From: Paenibacillus sp. FSL R5-0912
Lineage (GTDB): Bacteria > Bacillota > Bacilli > Paenibacillales > Paenibacillaceae
NCBI RefSeq assembly: GCF_000758605.1
Contig: NZ_CP009282.1
Span: 2,170,001-2,234,000, forward strand
Direction of reading: 5' to 3'
Length of the DNA: 64,000 bases
Shown one piece after another: positions 1 through 8,299 of this stretch. The position numbers and the translations under genes are program-made. Numbering within the stretch: position 1 is the stretch's first letter; every line of letters begins with the position of its first letter. The notes under the pieces are model-generated. The model saw nothing but the letters and a program-made list of their open reading frames with translations, was not told the DNA's origin and ran no database searches.

Positions 1-45
1 CGCCAGGCAGGGATCAAATCTGCTGAATTTGTAAAAGCGCAATAA
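1..45 (+). CDS. 3' end of an unidentified gene (partial)
   Basis: Frame 1 is open from the window edge and closes with TAA at 43-45, giving 14 residues ending KAQ. A strong terminator follows 30 bases later, which fits a real gene end. Too little remains to name the product, and a chance open frame cannot be excluded. Confidence 0.4.
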   Translation, partial: RQAGIKSAEFVKAQ

Positions 46-75
46 GCTATTATTCCATATTATCGGGTTTATCAT

Positions 76-121
76 AAAAAGGGATGCTCCGCAGCCATCA
101 GGCTCGCGGACATCCCTTTTT
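76..121. terminator. Bidirectional intrinsic terminator
   Basis: AAAAAGGGATG pairs with CATCCCTTTTT, and the stem continues through TCCGC/GCGGA and AGCC/GGCT to an ATCA loop. T-runs on both strands let it serve the upstream plus-strand gene and the minus-strand oxidoreductase that ends at 185. Confidence 0.85.
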
Positions 122-184
122 GCATGTGCCTTTTGCTGCTCCCGCCGGAAGCAGCAAGGCTCCCTTAGCTATGCTCTATGCTGG

Positions 185-1423
185 TTACGCCTGGATTGCC
201 GGGGACGGCGTAGGCTTCGCTGTACGGGTTAGTGAAAACAGCTCCAGCTCGGGGCGTACCTTGCCGGCAAGGGTATCTGAGAGAAGTTCGGCCGCGATCA
301 TGCTGTAGACGGTTCCATTGCCCCCGTAGCCTTCAATGAAATAGCAGTGCGGGTACTCCGGATGCGGCCCTATATAAGGCAATCCGTCACGGGTGGAGCC
401 GAAGACCGCTCCCCAGGAATATTCGGCTTCTATTCCCTGAAGCTCCGGGAACAGGGCGACAAGCTCCTCCAGCAGTCGCTGGCTCTGGGAGAGCACACGA
501 ACATCGCGGCGCTCCGGACTGGTGAGCTGCTCATCCTTGCCTCCGGCAATGATCCGGCCGTCCGGAGTGGTCCGGAAGTACAAATAGGGCCGCGCGGTTT
601 CCCAGAGCAGACTATGTTCATACCACTTTGGAAAGTTCAGAACAGGCTTGGTCATAATAGCGTAGGTATTGATCAGCTCCGCACCCCGGTCCTTTTTCAT
701 ATCCTGGGTTTCATACCCCATGGCAAACACAACATTCTTCGCAATGATCCGGCCATTCTCCGTGTGGCAGACTACGCCGTCAGCACTATATTCATAATTA
801 AGGGCTTGGGTATGCTCGTAGACGCGGACTCCGCCGGAATGCGCTTTGTCAATCAGACTGTGCACGGTTCGCAGCGGATTAGTCTCGGCATCTCCCCTGG
901 AGAAGAGCGCAGCCGGTTTGGAGAAGGAATAATGCGAGCGGATGGTTTCTTCATCCCAGAACTCTGAATCAAATCCGTGCCGTGTCAGGTTCTCATGCTC
1001 CAGCCGCAGAGCGGGTACATCTTCAGGAACGCTGGCATACAGCAGACTGCTGCGGGCGATGATCTGCGGATCGATGTCCAGCTTGCCCGGCAATTCAAGA
1101 ATGGAGCGGACGCCCTGCTGGCACAGCTTGTAGAACAGCACGCCGTTCTCTTCCCCGAAGGTATTCATGCAGGCGGTCAGCGATTTGTCATTCGCGATTT
1201 GCAGCAGTCCCGTATTGGCGTGGGAGCTTCCGCTGCCTACCGCTCTTTTGTCGATGAGGACTGTATCTGCTCCGCTGAGGGACATGCGGTAGGACATTAT
1301 CGCCCCGCCCATACCGCCGCCTATAATGAGACAGTCGCAGGTGATATCTCCTTCAAGTACCGGATAAACCGGCGGATGAGGCAGAGTATTCTCCCAGGGC
1401 AGTTGCCCGCTGTTGAGTTTCAT
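185..1423 (-). CDS. FAD-dependent oxidoreductase, DAO family
   Basis: A 412-residue protein with an N-terminal Rossmann dinucleotide-binding motif (LIIGGGMGGA, about residues 32-41), a DAO-type body and a C-terminal GYGGNG segment that closes the FAD site. It belongs to the glycine/D-amino-acid oxidase superfamily, which oxidises amines or amino acids with FAD. The substrate cannot be read from sequence. No signal peptide is seen, so it is probably cytosolic. The ATG at 1423 follows AAAGGAG at a good distance. It is monocistronic, divergent from the small spore-related genes and terminated at 76-121. The family call is firm. Confidence 0.85.
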   Translation of the reverse strand: MKLNSGQLPWENTLPHPPVYPVLEGDITCDCLIIGGGMGGAIMSYRMSLSGADTVLIDKRAVGSGSSHANTGLLQIANDKSLTACMNTFGEENGVLFYKLCQQGVRSILELPGKLDIDPQIIARSSLLYASVPEDVPALRLEHENLTRHGFDSEFWDEETIRSHYSFSKPAALFSRGDAETNPLRTVHSLIDKAHSGGVRVYEHTQALNYEYSADGVVCHTENGRIIAKNVVFAMGYETQDMKKDRGAELINTYAIMTKPVLNFPKWYEHSLLWETARPYLYFRTTPDGRIIAGGKDEQLTSPERRDVRVLSQSQRLLEELVALFPELQGIEAEYSWGAVFGSTRDGLPYIGPHPEYPHCYFIEGYGGNGTVYSMIAAELLSDTLAGKVRPELELFSLTRTAKPTPSPAIQA

Positions 1424-1610
1424 GGTTTGGTCGCTCCTTTGTATGATAACGATAGGGTATTATTTGCAAATGTTCAGCCGCTCATGCGCTGGTATAACGG
1501 TGATGAATCAATTTTGCTGAAGGCACCTTTGCGCTTTTTGGCACATAAAGAATTCCGCTCTGCGGCATACTAAGGAACGCTTGAACATCCAGAAGGAGGG
1601 ATTACCGAAC

Positions 1611-1844
1611 ATGCAATCGAACCAAATGCAGGCACTAAGCGGAAAAGAACTGGAATATATCGCTGATTCCATTTCCAACGAGGATTTGCTGATTAAGCAG
1701 CTGGCCGCTACAGCCGGAACCACTCAAAACTCCACGGTGCAAGGAATCTGTGTACAGCAGATTCAAAGCCACACACACCATATGGACATGCTTGTACAGC
1801 TGCTGCATCAGCATCAGCAATATGCGCCGACGCAGCCGCAATAA
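1611..1844 (+). CDS. Small hypothetical protein, possibly spore-associated
   Basis: A 77-residue Gln/His-rich protein (MQSNQMQALSGKELEYIADS...). The ATG at 1611 is chosen because AAGGAGGG lies 10 bases upstream; an earlier in-frame TTG at 1581 has no ribosome site. The acidic helical N-terminal half and His/Gln-rich tail resemble small partners found beside CotF-type coat proteins, and a CotF-like gene follows. That link rests on context; I do not recognise the family itself. Confidence 0.7.
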   Translation: MQSNQMQALSGKELEYIADSISNEDLLIKQLAATAGTTQNSTVQGICVQQIQSHTHHMDMLVQLLHQHQQYAPTQPQ

Positions 1845-1888
1845 ATACTGCGGACTGCAGGAAGCAGTAGCTCACGAAATTATTACAC

Positions 1889-1966
1889 ACAAACTTAGCG
1901 TATGCTTTCGGAGTGAGTTTGTACGAAGATCACTCAAGAAGCATAGGCTCACAAACTTTAGGGAGG
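1889..1966 (+). repeat. SD-proximal repeated element, copy A
   Basis: A ~78-nt element running from ACAAACT (1889-1895) to the GGGAGG ribosome site (1961-1966) of the next gene. An outer stem pairs the region 1896-1908 (TAGCGTATGCTT) with about 1939-1950 (AAGCATAGGCT). The central AGTTTGT (1916-1922) is complementary to both flanking ACAAACT copies (1889-1895 and 1951-1957). Related copies lie at 41629-41771 and 51292-51368, each ending at a ribosome site. Confidence 0.75.
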
Positions 1967-1973
1967 TTTTACT

Positions 1974-2372
1974 GTGTACGCACAAAACGGAACGCCATTC
2001 ATGGCGGATGAAGATTTACTGAACACAGTTCTGGCTGATTTGAAGCGGACAGTCCGTGAATATACAACAGCAGCCACAGAGTCGAATTGTCAGACGGTAC
2101 GCCGCGTGTTCAACGATTTAACGATGGATACGCTCAGACTTCAGGGTGAGCTGTATATGCAAATGTCGCAGCTCAACATGTATACCCCTCCGGGGAAAGC
2201 GCTGCGTCAGGATATCGACAAGCAGATTCAGAGCGCCCAGCAGACACAGCAGAAATGCCAGCAGTTCGTGCGTGAGAAGACAGGTGGAGCCGGTGCCTAT
2301 AACCAGGCCTCCAATGTTCCTGTGCACCAGGCTAATGTGCAGCAGCATAATAATGGTTCTTACTATATGTAA
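1974..2372 (+). CDS. Spore coat protein, CotF family
   Basis: A 132-residue protein with the helical four-helix/ferritin-like character of the Coat_F family (LLNTVLADLKRTVREYTTA, then Leu/Met/Gln-rich helices) and a Gln/Asn/His-rich C-terminal tail ending GSYYM. CotF-type proteins are structural components of the Bacillales spore coat. The GTG start at 1974 follows GGGAGG by seven bases, and the whole site is the 3' end of repeated element copy A. It probably shares a transcript with the small gene at 1611 and ends at the terminator at 2448-2476. Expression during sporulation is inferred from family. Confidence 0.8.
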   Translation: MYAQNGTPFMADEDLLNTVLADLKRTVREYTTAATESNCQTVRRVFNDLTMDTLRLQGELYMQMSQLNMYTPPGKALRQDIDKQIQSAQQTQQKCQQFVREKTGGAGAYNQASNVPVHQANVQQHNNGSYYM

Positions 2373-2447
2373 CCCTCACGCGGGGCGGATGAAGCATAGG
2401 ACTCCCCGTCCGCTGGTGTGGAGAAACACAAATAAAAAGATCCATTG

Positions 2448-2476
2448 TAACCCCGCCCCGGCGGGGTTATTTTGTT
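2448..2476 (+). terminator. Intrinsic terminator after the coat gene
   Basis: TAACCCCGCC pairs with GGCGGGGTTA, followed by TTTTG. Confidence 0.8.
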
Positions 2477-2579
2477 TGCAGAACTGTCATTTTCGTGTCA
2501 TATTAATACTAAACTCTTTTCGCAGGCGCTCTGCCCTGAAGCAGGGGTACCGGACTGGCGAACTATCCGGAGGGAAGGC

Positions 2580-3080
2580 ATGAAGGAAATGAATGATTTG
2601 AAGAGGAAAGTGCTGGAACTGCTCAAGGAGGACGCGCGAAGCTCAACGGCTTTAATGGCAACCTTGCTTGGTGCGGAAGAAGAAGATGTCAAGACCGTAA
2701 TTGCACAAATGGAACAGGATCATGTCATTGTGAAATATGCTACTGTGGTCAATTGGGATAAGGTGGACGATGAACGGGTAACTGCACTGATCGAGGTTCA
2801 GATCACACCGGAACGGGGCCGCGGGTTCGAAGGAATCGCCGAGCGGATCTATCTGTATCCGCAGGTCAAATCCGTCTATCTGATGTCCGGCGCATACGAT
2901 TTGCTGGTCGAAGTGGAAGGCCGCAATCTGCGGGAGGTCGCCAATTTCGTCTCCGAGAAGCTGTCGCCGATTGATGCGGTACTCTCTACCAAAACTAATT
3001 TTACGCTCAAAAAATACAAACAGGACGGTATCATCTTTGAAGAGCATGAAGAAGACAACCGTCTGATGATATCTCCGTGA
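2580..3080 (+). CDS. alaR: Lrp/AsnC-family regulator (AlaR-like)
   Basis: A 166-residue regulator with an N-terminal winged helix-turn-helix (residues ~5-60) and a C-terminal RAM ligand-binding/oligomerisation domain (ALIEVQITPERGRGFEGIAERI...). The ATG at 2580 follows GGAGGGAAGG; longer in-frame starts lack a ribosome site and run back towards the preceding terminator. It sits 13 bases ahead of an aminotransferase, the same pairing as alaR (yugG)-alaT (yugH) in Bacillus subtilis, where the regulator controls alanine aminotransferase. Regulation of the adjacent gene is inferred from that precedent. Confidence 0.85.
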   Translation: MKEMNDLKRKVLELLKEDARSSTALMATLLGAEEEDVKTVIAQMEQDHVIVKYATVVNWDKVDDERVTALIEVQITPERGRGFEGIAERIYLYPQVKSVYLMSGAYDLLVEVEGRNLREVANFVSEKLSPIDAVLSTKTNFTLKKYKQDGIIFEEHEEDNRLMISP

Positions 3081-3093
3081 AGGATGTAATGCC

Positions 3094-4284
3094 ATGATTA
3101 CGAAGTCGATGAATTCCTATTTGGCCCCGCTGGTCCAGCAGATACAGCCCTCGGGCATCCGCAAGTTTTTTGATCTGGCGGCAGGCAGCAAGGATATTAT
3201 TTCACTGGGTGTCGGGGAGCCGGATTTCAAAACTCCCTGGCATGTGAGGGAAGCTTGCGTATACTCGCTGGAGCGCGGCTTCACCGGTTATACCTCCAAT
3301 GCAGGCATGCCGGAGCTACGCGATGGCATTGCCGAATATCTGCAGACCCGCTTCGCGGTGCAATATGATCCTGCGAACCAGATTATCGCCACCGTCGGCG
3401 GCAGTGAAGCAATAGATCTGGCCCTCCGGGCCTTGATCTCACCGGGAGACGAGATTCTGATTCCCGAGCCTTGCTATATCTCTTATTCACCGATAACAGC
3501 AATTGGCGGCGGGATTCCGGTCGGTATTGAGACCTTCGGAGAGAATAACTTCAAGCTTACGGCGGCTGATCTGGAAGCCAAGATCACCCCGCGCTCCAAG
3601 ATTCTCATTCTCTGCTATCCGAGCAATCCGACGGGTGCGATTATGAGCCGTGAGGATTGGGAACCGATTGCCAAAGTGGTAGAGAAACATGATCTCATAG
3701 TAATTTCCGATGAAATTTATGCTGAATTGACCTATGGAAGCAATCATGTAAGCTTTGCCTCCCTTCCGGGTATGATTGACCGCACCATCCTGGTCAGCGG
3801 CTTCTCCAAAGCCTTCGCCATGACCGGCTGGCGGATGGGGTATGCCTGCGGTCACCCGGATCTGATCTCCGCGATGCTGAAGATTCACCAGTACACAGTC
3901 ATGTGTGCGCCTTCGATGGGCCAGGTGGCTGCTCTGGAGGCATTGACCAACGGAATGGAAGAGAAAGACCGGATGGCGGATTCCTATAATCAGCGGCGCC
4001 GGCTGATCGTCAAAGGGTTGCGTGATGCCGGGCTGGACTGCCATGAGCCGCAAGGCGCGTTCTATGCTTTCCCGAGTATTCAGCACACCGGACTGACCTC
4101 CGATCAATTCGCCCAGCGCCTGCTTCTGGAATATAAGGTGGCTGCAGTTCCGGGCAGTGTATTCGGTCTGGGCGGTGAAGGGTACCTCCGCTGCTCTTAT
4201 GCAACCTCGGTATCCCAGCTGAACGAAGCGGTAGAACGAATTGGGGCATTTGTCTCACAACTGGCCCGTGAACGGGGAGAGTAA
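3094..4284 (+). CDS. alaT: Class I/II PLP aminotransferase, alanine/aspartate type (AlaT-like)
   Basis: A 396-residue fold-type I aminotransferase. The PLP lysine lies in SGFSKAF (Lys about 239), with the upstream SNPTG and ISDEIYAEL motifs and a C-terminal RCSYA arginine for the substrate carboxylate. Family members transfer amino groups between alanine or other amino acids and 2-oxo acids in the cytosol. The ATG at 3094 follows AAGGATG. Spacing of 13 bases to alaR suggests one transcript. Exact substrate is inferred from synteny with B. subtilis alaR-alaT. Confidence 0.85.
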   Translation: MITKSMNSYLAPLVQQIQPSGIRKFFDLAAGSKDIISLGVGEPDFKTPWHVREACVYSLERGFTGYTSNAGMPELRDGIAEYLQTRFAVQYDPANQIIATVGGSEAIDLALRALISPGDEILIPEPCYISYSPITAIGGGIPVGIETFGENNFKLTAADLEAKITPRSKILILCYPSNPTGAIMSREDWEPIAKVVEKHDLIVISDEIYAELTYGSNHVSFASLPGMIDRTILVSGFSKAFAMTGWRMGYACGHPDLISAMLKIHQYTVMCAPSMGQVAALEALTNGMEEKDRMADSYNQRRRLIVKGLRDAGLDCHEPQGAFYAFPSIQHTGLTSDQFAQRLLLEYKVAAVPGSVFGLGGEGYLRCSYATSVSQLNEAVERIGAFVSQLARERGE

Positions 4285-4477
4285 TGTAAGGGTAATGAAG
4301 TAAATTGAACTATAGCCGATCACCTTTCTATATGGTATTATTTTACTCTAAGGACAGGAAACACCTGTAATACACTTACATGGAGCTCTTATTCTGGATA
4401 GGGCGCAGGGTGCGAGTAGGAAGGCATTCAGAATCAGTACTCGGATATCGCGCAATAATACATTAGGAGGGATGATT

Positions 4478-4732
4478 GTGCTGAGCGCAGATTATTACTT
4501 ACCTTCCTATGGCGGGGAATGTAGTTCCGGAAGCGGGAAACATCCTCCCAGGGGTGATGCACATGCACGCAGACTCTCGCTGGAAAATGAAATACAGGTA
4601 CTCCGCAGCAGAATGGAACAGCTCTTTTTACAGGAGAATTCCTTTACCTCGGATAATGTCATTGCCATCAGCAGCTTACTGGACCTGAAGATTAATGAGT
4701 ATATGAGAGGCCGCCACCGTAAGAACAATTAA
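4478..4732 (+). CDS. Spo0E-like aspartyl-phosphate phosphatase
   Basis: An 84-residue protein ending in a helical hairpin whose second helix carries SLLDLKINEYM, the Spo0E-family S-x-x-x-D signature. Members dephosphorylate Spo0A~P and delay sporulation. The GTG at 4478 is preferred: it lies seven bases after AGGAGG, whereas the in-frame ATG at 4472 is only one base away. The Gly/Ser-rich N-terminus (YGGECSSGSGKHP) is extended relative to the minimal family. It is a stand-alone gene closed by a terminator. Confidence 0.75.
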   Translation: MLSADYYLPSYGGECSSGSGKHPPRGDAHARRLSLENEIQVLRSRMEQLFLQENSFTSDNVIAISSLLDLKINEYMRGRHRKNN

Positions 4733-4750
4733 CCGGCTGATTTATATTGA

Positions 4751-4785
4751 AACGGACATTTCCCTTAGGGAGATGTCCGTTTTTT
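4751..4785 (+). terminator. Intrinsic terminator after the Spo0E-like gene
   Basis: ACGGACAT pairs with ATGTCCGT around an inner TCCCT/AGGGA stem, followed by six Ts. Confidence 0.85.
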
Positions 4786-4922
4786 AGTCTGCCTCACAGT
4801 TGCACCATCTAGAGGTGATTATGATTAGAGGTGAGTATGATTTTCGTCAGTTGTGGATAAGTCTTTTTGTAACTGGGAGCTGACCGTCTGAAGGACGGAA
4901 CTATTCTTGTATCAGGAATCCC

Positions 4923-5300
4923 GCTGACTCCGTTGAAAGTGGGCGGTAGGGTGAATCAAAGGGATAAATCCCTTTGAATACGCCGAACGCCAGGTGGGAT
5001 GCGGAAATAAGGGGCAAAAGCGCCCCTGAATCGGCCGGAAGCGGGCGGCAGGAGGAAATGAGGGGTAGAAGTGCCCCTGAATCCGCCGGAAGCGGGCGGC
5101 AGGAGGAAATGAGGGGCAGAAGTGCCCCTGAATCGGCCGGAAGCGGGCGGCAGGAGGGAATGAGGGGCAGAAGTGCCCCTGAATCCGCCGGAAGCGGGCG
5201 GCAGGAGGAAATGAGGGGCAGAAGTGCCCCTGAATCCGCCGGAAGCGGGCGGCAGGAGGAAATGAGGGGCAAAAGTGCCCCTGAATCGGCCGGAAGCGCT
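4923..5300. repeat. 51-bp tandem repeat of GC-rich hairpins
   Basis: Five complete 51-bp units start at 5007, 5058, 5109, 5160 and 5211. A sixth, truncated unit runs from 5262 to about 5300, and two diverged units precede them (about 4923-5006). Each core unit holds GGGGCA-GAAG-TGCCCC and a second GCCGG/CGGGC-type inverted repeat. In the first diverged unit the hairpin is AAAGGGATAAATCCCTTT, so sequence changed while pairing was kept. Because 51 is divisible by 3, long frames are open on both strands (17-residue repeats), but none has a convincing ribosome site. I treat it as non-coding. Confidence 0.85.
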
Positions 5301-5583
5301 TCACAGGTTGCACGCAAAATGAGGAAAGGAGAAGCTCTGGTGAGCAATTTCGCAGGGGACTGCCCCGGAAGTATTCTTAGGAAAGTATTGGGAGGTAGCT
5401 TTAAAATCTGCATATGTTGCACAGGCTTCATAAGCCGCATAAGCACCAGATTAATTTACCTGTTAGCATGAGTTGTACTGAATCGAAGAATGATATAAGA
5501 ATATAATGATAAACGGGTACTTATCATTTGCCCGTGGCAAAGAGTCACCCCTCTTTCGATTTACATAAATATCCTTTCGCAGT
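5301..5583. other. Intergenic stretch between the tandem repeat and tetR
   Basis: No gene is supported here. The only clear structure is the palindrome AATGATAA-N8-TTATCATT at 5505-5528. The remainder is AT-rich and probably holds the tetR promoter. Confidence 0.5.
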
Positions 5584-5609
5584 AAAATGAATGAACAGTC
5601 ATTCATTTT
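5584..5609. promoter_or_regulatory. Perfect 26-bp palindrome, probable TetR operator
   Basis: Eleven-base arms AAAATGAATGA and TCATTCATTTT flank ACAG with no mismatch. It lies 16 bases upstream of the chosen TetR start. Size and position fit an autoregulatory operator of a TetR-family repressor; binding is inferred. Confidence 0.75.
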
Positions 5610-5625
5610 GAGGGAGATGGGAATC

Positions 5626-6285
5626 GTGAGTGATAACAGCAAGAGTGATAACAGCATGAGCGACAACGGCAAATTACTGGAACGTAAATTCATTGAGGGC
5701 TTTGAGCAATTGGCTCCGGACAAGGCGATCCGGCAGATCATTTATCATGCTGTCGAGGTATTCTCCAAGAAAGGCTATGCCGGGACCAAAATCAAGGATA
5801 TCGCCGCCAGTGCAGGCTTCAGCCAGGGGTATGTCTATATGTATTTCAAATCCAAGGACGACATCTTCACCAGGATTGTTGAGCTGGCTTCGGACGGAGC
5901 CGGGATGTCGGTGCAATATGCAGCAGAGCTGGAGGGAAGCCCGATGGAGCGGATCACCTGGCTGACGGAGGCCTTCCTGTCACCGGACAGTATTGCCTTG
6001 CAGCACTTCCGGCTCATTCTGCTGCAGACGGCAACCTCGGAAGCAATTCCGGAGGAGGCTAAGCTTGTTGCGAAGGAGAAGATTCATAAGCCGTTCGAGC
6101 ATCTCGTTCCCCTGATCATTGCCGGGCAGGAGGCAGGGGAGATTGTTCCGGGAGATCCGGTGGAAATCGCCATCGCGTATTTTTCATTCATACAAGGGCT
6201 TGGCATAGCAAGGGTACAGACCACAGCTGCTGCTCCTTTTCCATCGGCTGAACTGGTACTGCGCTTCATGAAAAAAGATCGTTAG
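5626..6285 (+). CDS. TetR-family transcriptional regulator
   Basis: A 219-residue protein with an N-terminal TetR helix-turn-helix (KAIRQIIYHAVEVFSKKGYAGTKI...GFSQGYVYMYFKSKDDIF, residues ~33-85) and a helical ligand-binding domain. The GTG at 5626 lies nine bases after AGGGAG. The in-frame ATG at 5587 falls inside the operator palindrome and the ATG at 5617 is too close to the ribosome site. A short Ser/Asp/Asn-rich lead (SDNSKSDNSMSDN) precedes the HTH. The hydrolase, phosphotransferase and methyltransferase genes follow in the same direction and may be its targets; the inducer is unknown. Confidence 0.85.
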   Translation: MSDNSKSDNSMSDNGKLLERKFIEGFEQLAPDKAIRQIIYHAVEVFSKKGYAGTKIKDIAASAGFSQGYVYMYFKSKDDIFTRIVELASDGAGMSVQYAAELEGSPMERITWLTEAFLSPDSIALQHFRLILLQTATSEAIPEEAKLVAKEKIHKPFEHLVPLIIAGQEAGEIVPGDPVEIAIAYFSFIQGLGIARVQTTAAAPFPSAELVLRFMKKDR

Positions 6286-6317
6286 CCCATTCTATATCCG
6301 AAAAGGTGGAATCAGCC

Positions 6318-7214
6318 ATGGTCAAGGTATTTAAAAGCGATGCCGGCAAAGAACGGGTTCTCCGTTCCTATAATGAGCTGCTCGGGGACTGGGGGACGGA
6401 GGTTAGGGAGCTGGATATCGAGACTCCGTACGGGACAACACACTGCATAACAGCGGGAGAGGCCGGCTTACCGCCCTTGCTCCTGTTCCATGGGGTAGGC
6501 GATAATTCGGCAGTGATGTGGCTGCTGAACATGAAGGAGCTGTCACGGCATTTCTGCTGCATTGCGGTGGATACGCTGGGAGGGCCGGGGAAGAGCGTGC
6601 CGGGTGACAGGTTCAATAAGCAGAATTTCAATCAGGTGGATTGGATTAACAGCATCGCTGATGGATTGAAGCTGGAGCAATTCTATGCAGCGGGTGTGTC
6701 GAATGGAGCGTACATGGCCTTCAATTATGCGGTTAACGAGCCGGGAAGGGTGCTGAAGGCGGTCTGTATGGAAGGAGGAATGGTCACGGCCCCGTTAAAA
6801 AGCATGATTCAGACGCTGCTGATGATGTTCCCGGAAATAATGGTACCTACGCGCAAAAATCTGCTTAAGGTATTTAATAAGCTCAGTTCGCCGGAATCAC
6901 GACTTGCGGAAAAACATCCTAAACTGGCCGAGCATGTGGTGCTGCTCATGAAGAATCATAACCAGCAGGCGATGTTTGTCCAGAGAATTGAGCTCTATGA
7001 CAAGGCCCGCGCGGCTATAGTCAGGGATAAGCTGTATTTCCTGATCGGGGATTACAAGCTGCAGCATAAGAAGGATTTTATCGGCATACTTCAGGACGGG
7101 GATTTCCGCTATAAGGTGATTGGGGGCTCAGGCCATGGCATCAATATGGAACAGCCGGAGCGGGTTAACCGGGAGCTGATAGAATTTTTGCAGGGACAGG
7201 GGGGAGTGCGATGA
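6318..7214 (+). CDS. Alpha/beta hydrolase
   Basis: A 298-residue alpha/beta-hydrolase fold protein. LLLFHGVGDNS forms the oxyanion-hole region, GVSNG is a G-x-S-x-G-type nucleophile elbow, and GGSGHGINMEQP supplies the C-terminal catalytic His. The ATG at 6318 follows AGGTGG by eight bases; the track's earlier GTG overlaps that site. No signal peptide. It lies downstream of the TetR gene and its stop overlaps the next start as ATGA (7211-7214), indicating translational coupling. Substrate unknown. Confidence 0.8.
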   Translation: MVKVFKSDAGKERVLRSYNELLGDWGTEVRELDIETPYGTTHCITAGEAGLPPLLLFHGVGDNSAVMWLLNMKELSRHFCCIAVDTLGGPGKSVPGDRFNKQNFNQVDWINSIADGLKLEQFYAAGVSNGAYMAFNYAVNEPGRVLKAVCMEGGMVTAPLKSMIQTLLMMFPEIMVPTRKNLLKVFNKLSSPESRLAEKHPKLAEHVVLLMKNHNQQAMFVQRIELYDKARAAIVRDKLYFLIGDYKLQHKKDFIGILQDGDFRYKVIGGSGHGINMEQPERVNRELIEFLQGQGGVR

Positions 7215-8158
7215 TTCCAGAGAGTATCCGGCAGCAGGTGTTCACAGAGCTCGGCTGTCCTCCTGAAGCGGTCAAGCTGCTTGGAGGGTATAATGACAAT
7301 GTATTTGAGCTTGAACGGGGATGAGCGGAGAATATAGTCGTCAAAATACTGGATCACACCGTGGTCCCCAGGGAACACACCTTGTCGGAGATGGAATGGC
7401 TGAACTACCTGCAGGAGAGTGAAGTGAGTGCGATCCGACCGTTGTGCCTGGAGTCCGGGAAATATATTTGCCCGGTGTCAGAGCCTTTTTATTATATTCT
7501 GTTCCATAAGGTTAAAGGTACATATGTGAATCGGGAAGATAAGACGGTCTGGAATCCGCTGGTATTCGAGCACTGGGGAGAGGCGATGGGAAGACTGCAT
7601 TCCTGTGCCCGGAGCTACCAGGCAGTCCATCCGCGTCCACATTGGCAGGAGAATATAATTCTGCTGGCGGAGAGGATTGAAACAGACCCTCTTTTGACGC
7701 AAAAGTGGAAGGTATACCAGGAAGAATTCAGCCGCCTTGGCACCTCCGGGAATGAATTCGGCCTAATTCATGGCGATCTTCATCCGCATAACTTCCTGCT
7801 GCATGACGGCACGCTGACAGTGATAGATTTCGGGGATGCGGAATACCACTGGTTTGCGTATGATATTGCCATTGCAGTCTATCATATGGCCCAGACTGTG
7901 CCGGAAGATGCGGGCAAGAAGGACGCTGTGCTGGCATTCTATCACGCTTTTATGAAAGGCTACCGCAGGGGGAACGCCGATACCGGATTCACGGCTCAGA
8001 TCGGCTACTTTATAGATTATCGGAATCTCTATTCTTATACCTATCATATGGTGCACTCAGATCCGGGTACGCTTACGGAAGGGCAGAAGGTATATCTTGC
8101 CCGAATGAGGCGGACGATTGAAGCCGGGGAACCTTGCCTGGGATTCAGGCTGCTGTAA
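7211..8158 (+). pseudogene. APH-type phosphotransferase interrupted by an in-frame TGA
   Basis: The frame opened by the coupled ATG at 7211 encodes 37 residues ending FELERG, then TGA at 7322-7324. The same frame continues as AENIVVKIL through to 8158 with no shift. The downstream part has the phosphotransferase motifs HGDLHPHN (His about 187) and VIDFGD. Full length would be 315 residues, normal for the APH/choline kinase superfamily, and the first 37 residues form the expected P-loop-like N-lobe (GGYNDNVFELERG). A single base change from a Gly or Arg codon explains the stop. A shorter product from GTG at 7361 would lack the N-lobe. Sequencing error is possible. Confidence 0.75.
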
Positions 8159-8299
8159 TGCTTGTACGTCCCGGGGCGGAGGAGGAGGTGGACCCGGGGC
8201 CTGATGGCGGACCCCTGCCGCAGGCATATAATGAATACTCACGATGATTCTAAAGGTACGGGCTCTTCTGCAGCGTACCGGAAAAAGAGGATGATATTT

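Noticed and set aside
4923..5300. CRISPR array
   Set aside because: Units are contiguous with no unique spacers, and no cas genes are near.
4974..5471. A 165-residue plus-strand frame of 17-residue repeats, and minus-strand frames across the same array
   Set aside because: All arise because the 51-bp unit is divisible by 3 and lacks stops; no ribosome site, and hairpin pairing rather than residues is preserved.
7322..7324. Selenocysteine or recoded TGA
   Set aside because: The family does not use selenocysteine and no SECIS-like hairpin was noted after the codon.
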